This document shows, piece after piece, positions 1 through 9,659 of a DNA stretch of 64,000 nt (positions are counted from its first letter, which is position 1; each line of letters starts with the position of its first letter). A model generated the notes under the pieces. The model saw only the letters and a program-made list of their open reading frames with translations, had not been told where the DNA came from and ran no database searches. Position numbers and translations under genes: made by a program. The stretch is taken from positions 383,173-447,172 of the forward strand of contig CAJNDT010006001.1 in assembly GCA_905221615.1 (NCBI GenBank), read 5' to 3'. Source of the DNA: Symbiodinium sp. CCMP2592 (Eukaryota > Sar > Dinophyceae > Suessiales > Symbiodiniaceae).

Positions 1-3000
1 CGGAAGGCTTGGGCTTGGGCTTGGGACGAGGCTTAGCTTTGGGCTTGGAGGCAGGGGCGCTAGGGAGAGCGAAGCCTGGAGCCTTTAGAGCTGGGGCCTC
101 AAGTGCCAAACCAGGGCTAGCAAGAGCCTGGGCCCGGGGAACCTCCGAAGGAGACCTGGGGCCTTCGAGAGGGGAAGTGGCTTGGGGGTCTGAAACCTCA
201 ACCGAAGTGAGGGCAGAAGCAGACGCAGAACCCTGAAGCGAACCCCAGGAACAAGGCACGGGAGGGACCTTAGGGGCAGCGGCAGAGGCAGAAGGAGAAG
301 CCTGGAGCCCAGGGGAAGGGGAACCCTTAGAGAAAAACCCTCGCACCGAAGGAAGCGCACAAGGCGCTACGAGCTTTTTTGGCGCGACGCCCATGCGAAG
401 AGTCACTTGGCCATGACACTGGCCACACTTCCAGGACGGCCCCTGGCGCACAAGGCTGTGTGAGGAGTGGACCGCAAAGGGGCACGAAACCGCAGCCGTT
501 CGGCACGGGAATGAAATGAGACGCTCGAAGGTTTCCGGCGTGTCAACCTGGTACCCAATAGACCCGGTTAGACAGATTTCTGCCGAACCGGTAACTTGTT
601 AGACTTCGGCAGATTCCTGTCGAATCGTTAAAACAACAAGTTGCCGAATTCGGCAAACCTGTGTTGTCGAATCGACAAGTCGTTAACCGAAAGTAGTTGC
701 CGAATACGGCAAAATCTGCCGAATACGACAAAACTGTGTCCGATCCCTCGACACGCGACCAGAGGAAGTTTCGAGGAAGTTTCGCCCAAACTTCGCCCGA
801 AGTTTGGTGGAAGTTTGGGGCGGCTACAAAGGGTTTGAGAGGAAGTTTGGTGGAAGTTTGAAGGCCTGAACCGAGGAAGTTTGGTGGAAGTTTGAAGGCC
901 TGAACCGAGGAAGTTTGGTGGAAGTTTCGTGTTGGCGATTTGGAGCACGAAAAGCTAGGAAATCTTGCACACATGACAAAGATTCAAGGGCGAAGTTCTT
1001 TCTTGCTGGTATTTACAGGCTTTTCTGTTTTGGGTTCAGGGTTTAGGGTTTAGGGGTTTAGGGGTTTAGGGTTTAGGGTTTAGGGTTGGGAGAGGAAGTT
1101 TGGTGGAAGTTTGGGGGCCCGGGAGAGGAAGTTTGGTGGAAGTTTTGGGGGCTTGGGAGAGGAAGTTTGGTGGAAGTTTTGGCGGCCTGGGCGAGGAAGT
1201 TTGATTGAAGTTTGGCCGGGGCCGGGTTGCCGAATCCGGCAGATTCTGCCGGATTCGGCAAACCATGGTTTGCCGAATTCGGCAGGATGGGTCGAATTCG
1301 ACAACGATGGATCTGCCGAAGATTCGCTTCATTTTGGGCTGCCCAAACCTAAGGATTTTGCCGAAGGATCTGCCGAAACGTGTTGCCGAAAACGACCGAT
1401 TCAGCTGAATCCTACGATTTCGGGATTAGGCAGCTTTCTGCCTAACCGGGTCTATTGGGTAGATGCAAAGAGAGCACTCGGAGCATTTAACACACATGTT
1501 GAAACTCTTCTCCTTAGAGGTGCGAGCCCAAACGTGCCCGCCCGGAAGAGGGGGTTCGTCAAGGAGGGCCTGCAACCTCTGCCTCTTGTTGGGCGAGGGG
1601 GAAGAGGAAGACTCAAGAGCGGAGAGGAGGCGGTTCTTCCGCGGCACGAAATCCTCCTTTTCGGCCTTGGCCAAAATTGCGACCGCGCGGTGACCGAGAT
1701 ACTCGCAAACGAGGGAGGTGACACGGTCTACCTCCTTCTGGGCGGCAAGACGGTGTGGGGTCTGAACCTCCTCAGCGCGGTCCCTGGCGAGCTTGTCCGC
1801 AAGAGAGTTGAGCTCATGGCGCCACAGGGCGTCAGCGCCAAACTCAAAACAAAAGTCCGAAGGACTAAGGTGAGAGCGAACCCAGTGGGGGTCGGCTCGG
1901 TGCCTGTGGTCCCACGCCTTGGCCCACACAAGCGAGGTGCGCTTCGTGAAGGGCCCCTGCAGGCTGCGCAGGGCGGGCTGGCAGTCGCAAGTGAGGTCAA
2001 AAGTGCCACGGGAAGAGAGGAGGACCTGAGCAATGGCCTCGCTCTCGCCCTCCGGCACAGAAGCAGGGGCAGGCAAGAGCCCGGACAGGGTGCCCAGCAC
2101 GACAAGGTCGCCATCGTTCCTGCTGGCAACCACCGCAGCCCAGCCAACCGAGCGGAGGCGGCTATCCTTGGAGGCGGGGCCTCCGGAAGCGTCGGTGGCA
2201 ACGTAGAGCCCGGTTAGGTCCGGGGTGCCTTCGAGGAAGAGACCTGTACGGCGTACCTCAGCCTCGCGGGCGAGGGGCTCGCGGGTGGTAAGGGGGCGCA
2301 TACCGCGCAACCAAAGGCAGTCGGCAGGATGCCGCCGCTTGTAGGACAGCAGCCACCCCGCGGGCATGAGGGCGCCGGGGATTTTTTCGCACTCGTAAAG
2401 GAGGTGGTGCAGGGTGTTGGGGCCGCCACAGAACTTGCACCGTTCCTTCCCTCCGTTGCCCGAATGGAGGAGGGCGCCTTGAAAGACGGCCCTAAGGCCA
2501 TGCCGCCAGGGCTTCGTCCGAGGACTGGCTAAGAGGCGGCGAGGCACGGTCCAATCGATGCCAGGGGCGGCACCAGCGGCAGTGGAGACGGCGCCGATAC
2601 GGGACCAGCGCTCGAGCTGAATGACCTGGCGGAGGAAAGCAGAGGCCTCAAAAACCGCTCCCGGATCGCGGAAGCGGAAGTGAAAGGTAGCCTCGCGGTG
2701 TGTCCAGACCTCAGGGGTAGGGGCAGACACCCGCAAGTCCAGCAAGTACTGGATGAGCGCGGAAACGGGACCGTTCACGATTTTCCACCCATGGGTGGCA
2801 GAGGCCTGTCTGGACCAGGAGGAGGCCCAAGTGCGGGTGAGTAACCGCACGCCTTCGGGTGAGGCGCTGGAGGCAAGACGCCCAAGGGCCTGGAGCTGTT
2901 CCACTACCACAAGCTGGTGTGGGTCAACGGCCTTGTGGGACATGAGGTCGAGAATAACGTCGGCGGAGCCGTGCTCAAAACGACCAGCCTCGCGCGCAAC

Positions 3001-3324
3001 CGCCGAGCGTAAGACCTTAAGGCGCTTAGGGGCAACCCCTACGGCCTGATGGCCATAAAGGCCAGCCTTAAGGGCGGAGGCTTGGAGCAGCCGGCCACGC
3101 ACCCACCTGCGGCGAATGCGGAGGCGGCGCATGTGGCGGACACGGCCGATGCCAGTGCGAAAGCGCTTTTGAGCGGTGGTGATGCGCCGCCGTCGGCCAG
3201 CCGCGCAGTCAAGACCTAGGTCCTTAACAAGGTCAGCGGTGTCGGGTTCGCCCGGGCGCCGCAGCTGCTGAAGCGCGGCGCAAGCGCGGGCCGTACCGGC
3301 GACGAACTTGTGGTCTTCGTGGTC
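1..3324 (-). CDS. LINE-type reverse transcriptase/RNase H protein, C-terminal part, with one large intron
   Basis: The minus strand is open from about 3324 to 1453 and resumes at 547 down to the window edge. Counting from the Met at 3132, a Cys/His knuckle (CKFCGG...LHHLLYEC, residues 232-248) follows the expected end of a reverse transcriptase thumb. An RNase HI fold comes next: YVATDASGG (Asp 314), EGESEA (about 362), TCDCQPAL (Asp 383), WVRSHLS (about 418) and NSLADKLA (Asp 446). After the RNase H part comes a Cys-rich segment (CVKCSECSLC), which continues beyond the intron 548-1452 with paired cysteines (KCGQC) and then a Pro/Lys/Ala-rich tail. The palm domain is absent, so this is a 5'-truncated LINE copy or a gene with more exons above 3.3 kb. 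The intron is GA-AG, phase 0. Upstream, on the minus strand, a C-rich tract could serve as a polypyrimidine tract. The family is clear; whether it is a live transposon or a host gene is not. Confidence 0.7.
764..930 (+). repeat. Tandem GAGGAAGTTTGGTGGAAGTTT-type repeats, block 1
   Basis: Units containing GAGGAAGTTTGGTGGAAGTTT, spaced by roughly 38 bp, recur at least four times. They belong to the 552-1461 element. Confidence 0.8.
1024..1215 (+). repeat. TTTAGGG tract followed by a second block of GGAAGTTTGGTGGAAG repeats
   Basis: 1032-1086 is a degenerate TTTAGGG tract. 1090-1210 repeats the same GGAAGTTTGGTGGAAG unit as block 1, with GGGGGCCTGGG spacers. This is structure inside the introner-like element. 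Confidence 0.75.
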
Positions 3325-3439
3325 TCAACCTCTAGGCCCTCAAGGCCGAGGGAGGTATGAAGAACCCGCAACAAAACAGCAAAACGAGAGCTTCAACCAC
3401 GAAGCAGGAAAGACGCAAACGAAACATGCAGGCAATCGA

Positions 3440-3612
3440 AAAAACACGTGAGGGCAGGACAAGGAAGGGAGGGGAACCAAAAAAGGAAAACGAGCGGGGG
3501 AGGACGAAGAGAGAGGGAGGGGGGGGGAGGGGAGGGGGGGGGGCAGGATGACCACAGCGGCCGGGGCAGGGGGGGGGGGCAGGGGGGGGGAGCGGGGGGG
3601 GGGGGCAGCAAA
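3440..3612 (+). repeat. Purine-rich to pure-G tract
   Basis: Runs of five to ten G separated by single A or C, densest at 3516-3606. On the minus strand it is a C/T tract directly upstream of the RT coding region, where an intron's polypyrimidine tract would lie. It has clear G-quadruplex potential. The apparent open frames here are composition artefacts. Confidence 0.8.
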
Positions 3613-4276
3613 AAAGGACGGAAGCCGGGCAAGGGGGTCGAAAACAGTCGCTAAAAGCGGGTGGAAGTTTGCATTTAACTTGCAGAGAAGGATTAGGTAG
3701 AGGGTTGGTTAGTATTAACGATCAAGACGCCAGGGGCCTCTGGCCTCGGCGGATTAATCCGCAGGCTGAAGCCCACTAGGCCTCGCTTAAAGGGCTGGCC
3801 CCCAACCTGTGGCTGAGGTCCTTGACTTCTCCTGGAGCGACGTTGGACAGAAGAGCCTATGTTTTCGTGGAGTTGAGAAAGTCGTGACTCAGAGACGACA
3901 CGCCTGGGAAACCTCAGATTTGCAAGGGTCCCTCCGACTGACACGGCCTCTCGACGGACACGCGGCGATCAACGGGCCCACTACACCCAACCACTTGTGG
4001 CAGACGGTGACAGTGATGGGACGTCTGGCGCGTTGACAGACTAATGCAAGCTTGCTCGATGCAAGACTGAAGCCTGAATTGCGATGTCTGCGATTCGCGG
4101 CTGGCCGTGTGACTGGCACACAGCGCGAGACGTGGACAAGTCGCTGCCCATGCAGCAAGATGGGAAAGCTGCCCCATATCATAAGATATCTGAATCCCAG
4201 GCAGCCCGGTGCCCACTCGAAGGGGCTGTACGACGGCAATGCTTTTTCGTTTGCTTCTCTCCTAACTGACAGTCAC
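3613..4276. other. Stretch without a recognised gene
   Basis: Open frames of 75-116 codons exist on both strands, but none shows a domain, splice-consistent structure or motif I recognise. Probably intron or intergenic. Confidence 0.4.
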
Positions 4277-4469
4277 CTGCATTCGGGCAGTTCGTCCAGA
4301 AGTTCATGCTGAGCTTGACAACCATGCTGGCCAGCAACAGGCCGTCCAGGTCCGCCAGGGAGCCGAGATCCGTGAAGATGTGAGCCAGCAGTCTGGCAGC
4401 CAGGAAGAACACCTGCAGGTGCAGCACTAACTGCAGTAGGCGCCTGACCGGCTTCTGGCAGCAGCCACA
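4277..4469 (-). CDS. Single exon of a membrane protein
   Basis: On the minus strand a TTTCAG acceptor at 4475-4470 is followed by 193 open nt ending at a GTGACT donor (4276). It encodes 64 residues beginning CGCCQKPVRRLLQL. A hydrophobic stretch (LVLHLQVFFLAARLLAHIF) looks like one membrane span, and a second moderately hydrophobic segment (LLLASMVVKLSMNFW) follows. The clean acceptor and donor, absence of stops and amphipathic composition make this a likely real exon. I could not place its neighbouring exons, and the family is not recognised. Confidence 0.5.
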
Positions 4470-4785
4470 CTGAAATAACCAATGTTCACGTCCCTGCAAG
4501 GAAGATGGCCTTTTTCTTGTACAAGCCCGCAATTGGGTAAATGGGGAAAGTTAGGGACGCCGTAAACCCCATCTACCCTCGTCACCAGCGATACCGTTCT
4601 CAGGCCACTGTGCCCAAGCCCAAACCCAAAGCACTCACACCTGAACCCTCTAATTCGGGAGGGGGAGGGGGGGCAATGAAGCTTGGAGTTTAAGTCGACT
4701 GAACAACTCTGTTGACTCCTGAAGTCCATATTCATATTGCGATGGTCATGTCAATGTGACGCAAGGGAGTGAGCAGGTAGTTCGT
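4470..4785. other. Non-coding stretch
   Basis: No supportable exon. It may be the intron upstream of the minus-strand exon 4277-4469. Confidence 0.35.
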
Positions 4786-5604
4786 GTCACTTTGCTAGAC
4801 CGATGTACCGACTGCGAGCGTGGCTCGAAGGGCCTCCTCGTGTTTGCTTATGACTTTGTGCCAGACCCAGGTGTTTTTGCGGTGTACTTACACAGCAGCG
4901 CACAAGGGAAGCACGGCTACAATAGGTATCATTCGCAGCAGTCTTCTTTGCCGTTGTATCGGGAGGCTGCTCGCTGGTTGGCCAAGAACCTAACGACGGC
5001 AAATCTGCTGGACCGTCTAGCGGCCTGCGAGGAGAACTGCGCTCAGAAGAAGAGCTCAGACGGCTAAAGACAATCCTGCTTGGCTTTGCCGAGGTTTGGT
5101 CTGCAAGATGTCAAGGAAAAGATCCTTGAGCAGCTGACTGCGAACACCGATGCCTTTCCCCAAGAGCAGAAGCACAGGACACTGCTCGCCCGTCCGCTTG
5201 CACCAGCTGTTGTGCGTCGTTTCCGCCGACTTGCGTCAACACACCTTGTCTCCACTGACCCAAGGTATTATACGAGATGGTTAGCAACCCCTCTGCCGGC
5301 AGCCCAGTGGTTTCGAGTCTCTGGCTGGGGTTCTGCCGCACAACTAAGCGACACTTCCTCCGTGCGCTGCAAATTTTGAATGCCCTGCTTGCAAGACTCG
5401 TTTTCCGCTGCGAACAATGCTCCACACCTAGTCACACTTTGGTCTGTGTCCGAGGTTCGATCCGTGCCTGGCGTACTGCAAGACCTCCTACTGCAAGGGC
5501 CTTGAAACTTCGAATGGCAGGTCCTTTCCATGCAGAAGCAGTGCAGGAAACTGCATGCAGTCTCAGAAGATCCTTCCCCAAACTTCTGAGCGCCCTCCCT
5601 TAGA
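4786..5604 (+). CDS. Hypothetical protein, probably several exons
   Basis: Three consecutive open stretches read as natural protein. The first, to 5067, begins VRVTLLDRCTDCERG and continues through a Tyr/Ser-rich part to LREAARWLAKNL-like helical sequence and an acidic Cys-containing end. The second (about 5109-5270) begins DVKEKILEQL and is basic and helical. The third (about 5277-5604) is Arg/Ala-rich with CEQC. Frames change between them, so introns or frame breaks are needed at about 5070-5108 and about 5270-5340. No domain is recognised and the start is not fixed. Confidence 0.35.
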
Positions 5605-5639
5605 CCAGACTGCGGCCGCCGTAGATCCTCACTACTGTT

Positions 5640-6074
5640 GATCATATAAATCTGCATTGCTGGAGGGATCCTAAACTATGGTAATAGTGGTATATTCCTG
5701 ATTATGGGTCATGCATGATTTATATCATCAACCGTAATCCCTAAACCCTAAACCCCCCCTATAAATCCCTTAAAGGAGCACTTTTTAAGGTACCCCTTAT
5801 GGATCCCTTTAAGGGAACCCGTATTCCCCATTTTCGAGGCGAGTTCTTCAGCTTCTCGGCTGTGGCCCTCCCCAGCCGCGGATCGGTTCGGAACTCAGAG
5901 CACCAAGCCTCCAGGGCTGCCATGCGCGGCCGAAGACTGCAGGTGGAGTCCCAATAAATCATATAGTATATATTGTCTTATATGTTACATAGTATATACA
6001 TAACATATATATAGTAGATATTACACCTTATATCTTATATAGTATTTTATATAGCTACAAGGGCACCGGTCACC
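5640..6074. other. Repeat-derived and AT-rich stretch
   Basis: 5738-5840 resembles the AACCCTAAA/CCTTTAAAGGAACCC repeat clusters seen again at 43.1 and 55.4 kb. 5955-6055 is TATATAGTA-rich, a composition that recurs in the kinase introns. A short open stretch at 5849-5955 is open on both strands and could be an exon in either direction. Confidence 0.4.
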
Positions 6075-6345
6075 ATGTTGGCAGAAGCCCGGTGGCTTCC
6101 TGCGCTCCTGGTGAGGTGGCACTGCGACGAAGGATCAGCCGCTGAAGAAGGTCAGCTCTGCCCCCCACAGCGGCTGTACGTAAAGGATCATGGGACCTAG
6201 CAACTAGGGTTATAGTTATAATTAGGGTAACTATACTTATAACCCCAATCAAGGTACTTATAACCTTGCTTACTAAGTCCCATGATCCTCCAAGTAGAGG
6301 GTCAAATGGTGGGAATGGGGTCGTAGCCGCGAGGCAGATGCCTGA
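6075..6345 (+). CDS. Small two-exon gene interrupted by an F1 introner
   Basis: ATG at 6075 opens a frame (MLAEARWLPALLVRWHC...) through 6185, ending PPQRLYVK. Removing 6186-6297 (GATCATGG to AAGTAG) joins in phase 0 to RVKWWEWGRSREADA and a TGA at 6343-6345. The predicted product is about 52 residues, Trp-rich and without a recognised domain. Earlier exons could exist, since CTACAAG at about 6060 could be an acceptor. The last two codons of exon 1 (Val-Lys) lie on the element's left end. The reading depends entirely on the introner splice. Confidence 0.45.
6181..6297 (+). mobile_element. F1 TIR element, copy a (intron)
   Basis: Left end TAAAGGATCATGGGACCTAG pairs with right end TACTAAGTCCCATGATCCTC. 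The interior is an AT-rich GGTTATAATTAGGGTAACTA motif and its partial inverse. Intron phase 0, GA donor, TAG acceptor. Confidence 0.8.
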
Positions 6346-6958
6346 GATCCTCTCGTGAGTGTCACGCCGGCGTTGTGGGCAGACGCCGGTATCCGGCAGA
6401 GCTATACGTTGTTTCGAATCGTCAAGGGCAGACATGAATCTTGAAAATTTAGAGCTGTGGCGGTAGACATCCGGTGGCATATCATGTGTTACTCTGCCTC
6501 CTAATTAGAACAACTCAATTTGTTTGATGCACCTGCATGGTTCGGCTTCATGCTTTGAAAGCAGAGGGTCGAAGACGGTCAGGTACGGCGTTCGGGATGT
6601 GGAGAGTTCAAGCAGTCGTTTGTTTTGAGCGATTGTTGCTTTATTCGCTTTCGGACGGACTGTTCCTGCCTTCTGGAAATTTATACAGACTGGGTAGCCC
6701 CAGTTCGAAGATGCACGGCTGGTGCGGTAGAGTTGCAAGCTGGACTCACGACCTGCGACTAGCGGGTTCGAAGGTCGCCGGGTGGATCAGCCCACAAAGG
6801 TGCACGCGATCTGGAAACCAACAAAAGCTGCACTGCGAGACATGAAGTTGGACCCCGGCTGTAACTGGGCAAAAGTCCAGAAAGCAGAAGGACATGAAGG
6901 CTAAGTTGTTCAAGCAAAAAGCCAAAGGCCCCTCCAGTCTTGCATCACCTGGTAGGCA
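6346..6958. other. Stretch without a recognised gene
   Basis: Several open frames of 60-100 codons overlap on both strands with no recognisable motif. 6840-6958 is open in a frame that would stay open across the 6969-8146 element if that were removed. Confidence 0.35.
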
Positions 6959-8156
6959 ATCCTGAGCCGGGAGGGGGGTCAAAAAAAAAATTACAAAGGA
7001 TCAACAAAAATTTTAGGAAGGATCAAAAACAAATTTAGAAAGGATCAAAAACAAATTTAGCGTTTACGAGGTAAATTGCCTGTTTCCCCGCTTGACAGCC
7101 TTCGGCTTCTGGGCTCTTGGCTTCTGTGCTGCCTGGCTCCGCGGCTTTTTTTGGCTTCTGGGCTCCGTTGGCTTTCTGGCTTCTCGGCTTCTTGGGTTCC
7201 TGGCTTCTTGGCTTCCGGGCGGCTTGGCTGCTTGGCTTCTTGGCTTCCTGCCTTCTTGGCTTCCGGGCGGCTTGGCTTCTTGGCTGCTTGGCTTCTAGGC
7301 TTCCTTGCCGGCTTCTTGGCTTCTCGGGTTCTTGGCTTCTTGGCTTCGGTACGCTCCGCTTTTTACTGCTTTCTTGGCTTGTTGTTTTTGCGTTCGTTTT
7401 CTGTCTTGTTGTGCTTCTTGCTTGTATATACACACGTACACGCCTACATGCATACACACCGACCTGCACTTGTTCTTGCTCACGCTCTGCTTTTCTGTTT
7501 GTTAGTCTTCGCATGTGCTTTTCCATTGTCGTACTACGTTCCTCGGAGTTGTGGAGACGCCGATAATACTGCAGACTCTTGTCTCCTTTTAGTATTGTGT
7601 CTATTCTTTCTCTCAGTTCTAGTCTTATGATTTGATTACAAAAAAATGGTTTTGTTCATACTGTCTCATAGTCTGTTAGTGTTATTACAATCATGTGATT
7701 TGTATGTTATCATCTTTTCCTATGAGTATCATTATGAATATTCTCAGTACTGTTGTTACTAGTAGCAGTATACACACATACATACATAAATGAATAAATG
7801 TAAATCTATATATATATATATAGCTATACACATATCTGTGGTAAGCCCGTGTATATATACAATAATAGAAACCATAGACCAGCATGTAGCACAACTACAG
7901 TATCTCCGTCGCGCAAACCTCAGATCTCCGAGCTGCCACTGGTAGGGGAGGCGCCGTGGTAGCAAGGGTGGGTGACAGCGACGAGCTTGGGGGCGGCCAC
8001 GCGGAGATATTGGAATAGCACTTGCCGTTGTTTGCAGCAAATCTCCAATCCCTAAATTTGTTTTTGATCCTTCCTAAATTTCTTCTTGATCCGTTCAGCC
8101 TAGATTTGTTTTTGATCCTTTTTAAATTTTTTTTGATCCTCCACCCATCCTGAGCC
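6959..8156. mobile_element. 1.18 kb TIR element with 10-bp target-site duplication
   Basis: ATCCTGAGCC occurs at 6959-6968 and again at 8147-8156. Between them the left end GGGAGGGGGGTCAAAA is the near-complement of the right end TTTTGATCCTCCACCC. Both arms carry tandem copies of GGATCAAAAACAAATTTAG in opposite orientation (about 6996-7060 and 8049-8142). The interior holds a repetitive GCTTCTTGG tract, short microsatellites and AT-rich DNA. No transposase is recognisable, so it is a non-autonomous DNA element. Confidence 0.7.
7085..7345 (+). repeat. Imperfect GGCTTCTTGGCTTCC tandem repeat
   Basis: About 15-20 imperfect copies of GGCTTCTTGGCTTCC/GGGCGGCTTGG. The long open frames here (Lys/Pro/Ser/Gln-rich on the minus strand, Leu/Trp/Gly-rich on the plus strand) follow from the repeat and are not reported as genes. 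Confidence 0.8.
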
Positions 8157-8192
8157 CCGGTCCGCCGAATGTCAGAACGTCTTGGCTTGCAG

Positions 8193-8485
8193 TCCTGGAT
8201 TGGTTCGAAGCATCGCAGGGGAGAGCAGAGGCCTTGGCTCTTGACAATCTCCAAAGCCAGCTGCAGCCGCATGTTCCGGTGGCTCGCTCCCCACACTTGA
8301 AGGATCATGGGACTTAGTAACTGGGGTTATAATTAGGCTAAGTATACTTATAAATAACCCCAATCAAGGTGCTTATAGCCTTACTTACTAAGTCCCATGA
8401 TCCTCCAAGCACAATGTAGAGCCCGGACCTTGAGTTGCGCCCGCCCGAGGTAATGAAGCCCTTGGCCTCTATGCTGGTGGAGTAA
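8193..8485 (+). CDS. Gene fragment, two exons joined across an F1 introner
   Basis: A GCTTGCAG acceptor at 8192 opens a frame reading LDWFEASQGRAEALALDN and then a Gln/Pro-rich part to PHLK at 8302. Removing 8303-8419 (GATCATGG to ATGTAG) joins in phase 0 to SPDLELRPPEVMKPLASMLV-E and a TAA at 8483-8485. Both halves look like ordinary protein and the junction keeps frame, which supports the splice. Exon 1 begins with two nt of a split codon, so at least one exon lies upstream. No family recognised. Confidence 0.55.
8296..8409 (+). mobile_element. F1 TIR element, copy b (intron)
   Basis: CTTGAAGGATCATGGGACTTAG at the left and CTAAGTCCCATGATCCTCCAAG at the right. The intron acceptor TAG at 8419 lies 10 nt beyond the TIR. 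Confidence 0.85.
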
Positions 8486-9049
8486 CCTACAGTCTTGCTA
8501 TGATCCTAGATCTTAGATCGTTGCTGCAGATAATCATTGTGGACCATTGTGATGACTCAGTGAAACCCCGAACCCCAAACCGGGCCCCAAAAAAAGCCTG
8601 AACTCCTAAACTCTTAATTACATAACCCTAAACCCCAAGCATCCCAATACCCTACAGACCCATCTCGCTGCCTCTCTTGGCTCGAAGTTTCATGTAAGAA
8701 AAGAGCTTCGGGGATGAAACCTCCCCCGTGGTCGGGGCCCTTCTTAGAGGGCCGGGATCGCCGAACCGACGGCCGGGAGCCCATGTTAGGGGCGATTTAG
8801 GGGTTTAGGGTTTGTGTTGAGGGTGTGGGTCTAGGGGTGTAGGGGTTAAAGGTTTTGCGGGTATTTAAGGGGTTTAGGGGCTGGGGCTTGGGGGTATAGT
8901 GCTAGGGATTTAGGCCTTAAGGAGTTTAGGGGTTAGGGATCAGCGGTGTACGGGCCGAGTGGAAATCTGCCATCCGATGCCCCGATGCTGTGCTGAGGCC
9001 ATTGCTAGCGTGGGGGAGACCTTCCGAGGCCTGAGTACAAAGAATTCAT

Positions 9050-9050
<1 letters not shown>
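8486..9050. other. Non-coding, telomere-like repeats
   Basis: 8560-8650 and 8787-8940 are rich in CCCTAAA and GGGTTTAGGGG variants. No gene is supported. Confidence 0.5.
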
Positions 9051-9085
<35 letters not shown>

Positions 9086-9095
9086 CATTTAAGTG

Positions 9096-9136
<41 letters not shown>

Positions 9137-9210
9137 CACACATATTGTTAACACTTAATCGTCTATCTATCTATCTATCTATCTATCTATATATATATAT
9201 ATATATATAT
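9051..9210. repeat. AT and CTAT microsatellites
   Basis: (AT)n at 9051-9081 and 9099-9132, separated by ACATACATTTAAGTGTATGT so that the whole can fold as a hairpin; (CTAT)n at about 9162-9190; (AT)n to 9210. Confidence 0.9.
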
Positions 9211-9413
9211 TACGTGTTCGTTGGCCTTCGTTCTCGGTTGCAATTCGTTGCAAGCCGATGCACTTGCGCACTCGCCAGGTCTGCTTGGGTTCGCGCTGAA
9301 ATGGGACAGGCGCCTGACGAAAGATCGGCTCATGAGGGGCTCCTTTTAGGTTTAGGGTTTTAGGTTTAAGGTACTGTATTAGGGCCCCCTATTTTTGGAA
9401 CCCCCCACATCAG

Positions 9414-9550
9414 CTTCTTGCCGTGGGGGAGCCTGTCTCGTCCCGGGCAGTTTTGCTGCTGCAATCCTGTCATGACATGCAGGTCGGAGGCCGGGAGAAG
9501 CTCGATGAGATCTATTTCGTGCAGAAGGCCAGCGGGCAAGAGCACTGATG
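9414..9550 (+). CDS. Candidate upstream exon of the kinase gene
   Basis: An ATCAG acceptor at 9413 opens a frame reading LAVGEPVSSRAVLLLQSC, then a helical acidic part (GREKLDEIYFVQKASGQEH), then a TGA at 9550. A GC or GA donor just before the stop is possible. It is followed within 130 nt by the kinase N-lobe on the same strand, so it is probably the kinase's N-terminal extension. It is preceded by a TATTTTTGGAACCCCC remnant resembling F3. Confidence 0.4.
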
Positions 9551-9659
9551 TCGGACCTGACTTGCGCCGGCTCGATTCGTCGATCTCTTCAGTTTGCATG
9601 CTGGGCAACCAGGTGCCTTGCGACACTTGGTTGGCTTGCAATAGCCGGGTACTGTCGGC

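Larger units (their letters stand above)
552..1461. mobile_element. 905-nt introner-like TIR element inside the RT/RNase H gene
   Basis: Positions 552-575 and 1438-1461 are near-perfect 24-bp inverted repeats (one mismatch). The element lies inside an otherwise continuous minus-strand frame. Splicing from GA at 1452 (inside the TIR) to the CAG at 550-548 joins the frames in phase 0. The interior carries many short palindromes of the type TTGCCGAATTCGGCAA, two blocks of tandem repeats and a TTTAGGG tract at 1032-1086. No transposase is seen, so it is non-autonomous. No convincing target duplication is visible. Confidence 0.65.

Noticed and set aside
6755-6790. GGGTTCGAAGGTC resembling a tRNA B box
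   Set aside because: No paired acceptor stem or anticodon arm could be drawn around it.
7035-7630. Lys/Pro/Ser-rich and Leu/Trp-rich open frames
   Set aside because: Produced by the GGCTTCTTGG repeat inside the 6959-8156 element.
8940-9363. Ile/Tyr-rich frames over (AT)n tracts (also at 34.9, 45.7, 52.6 and 56.8 kb)
   Set aside because: Microsatellite artefacts.
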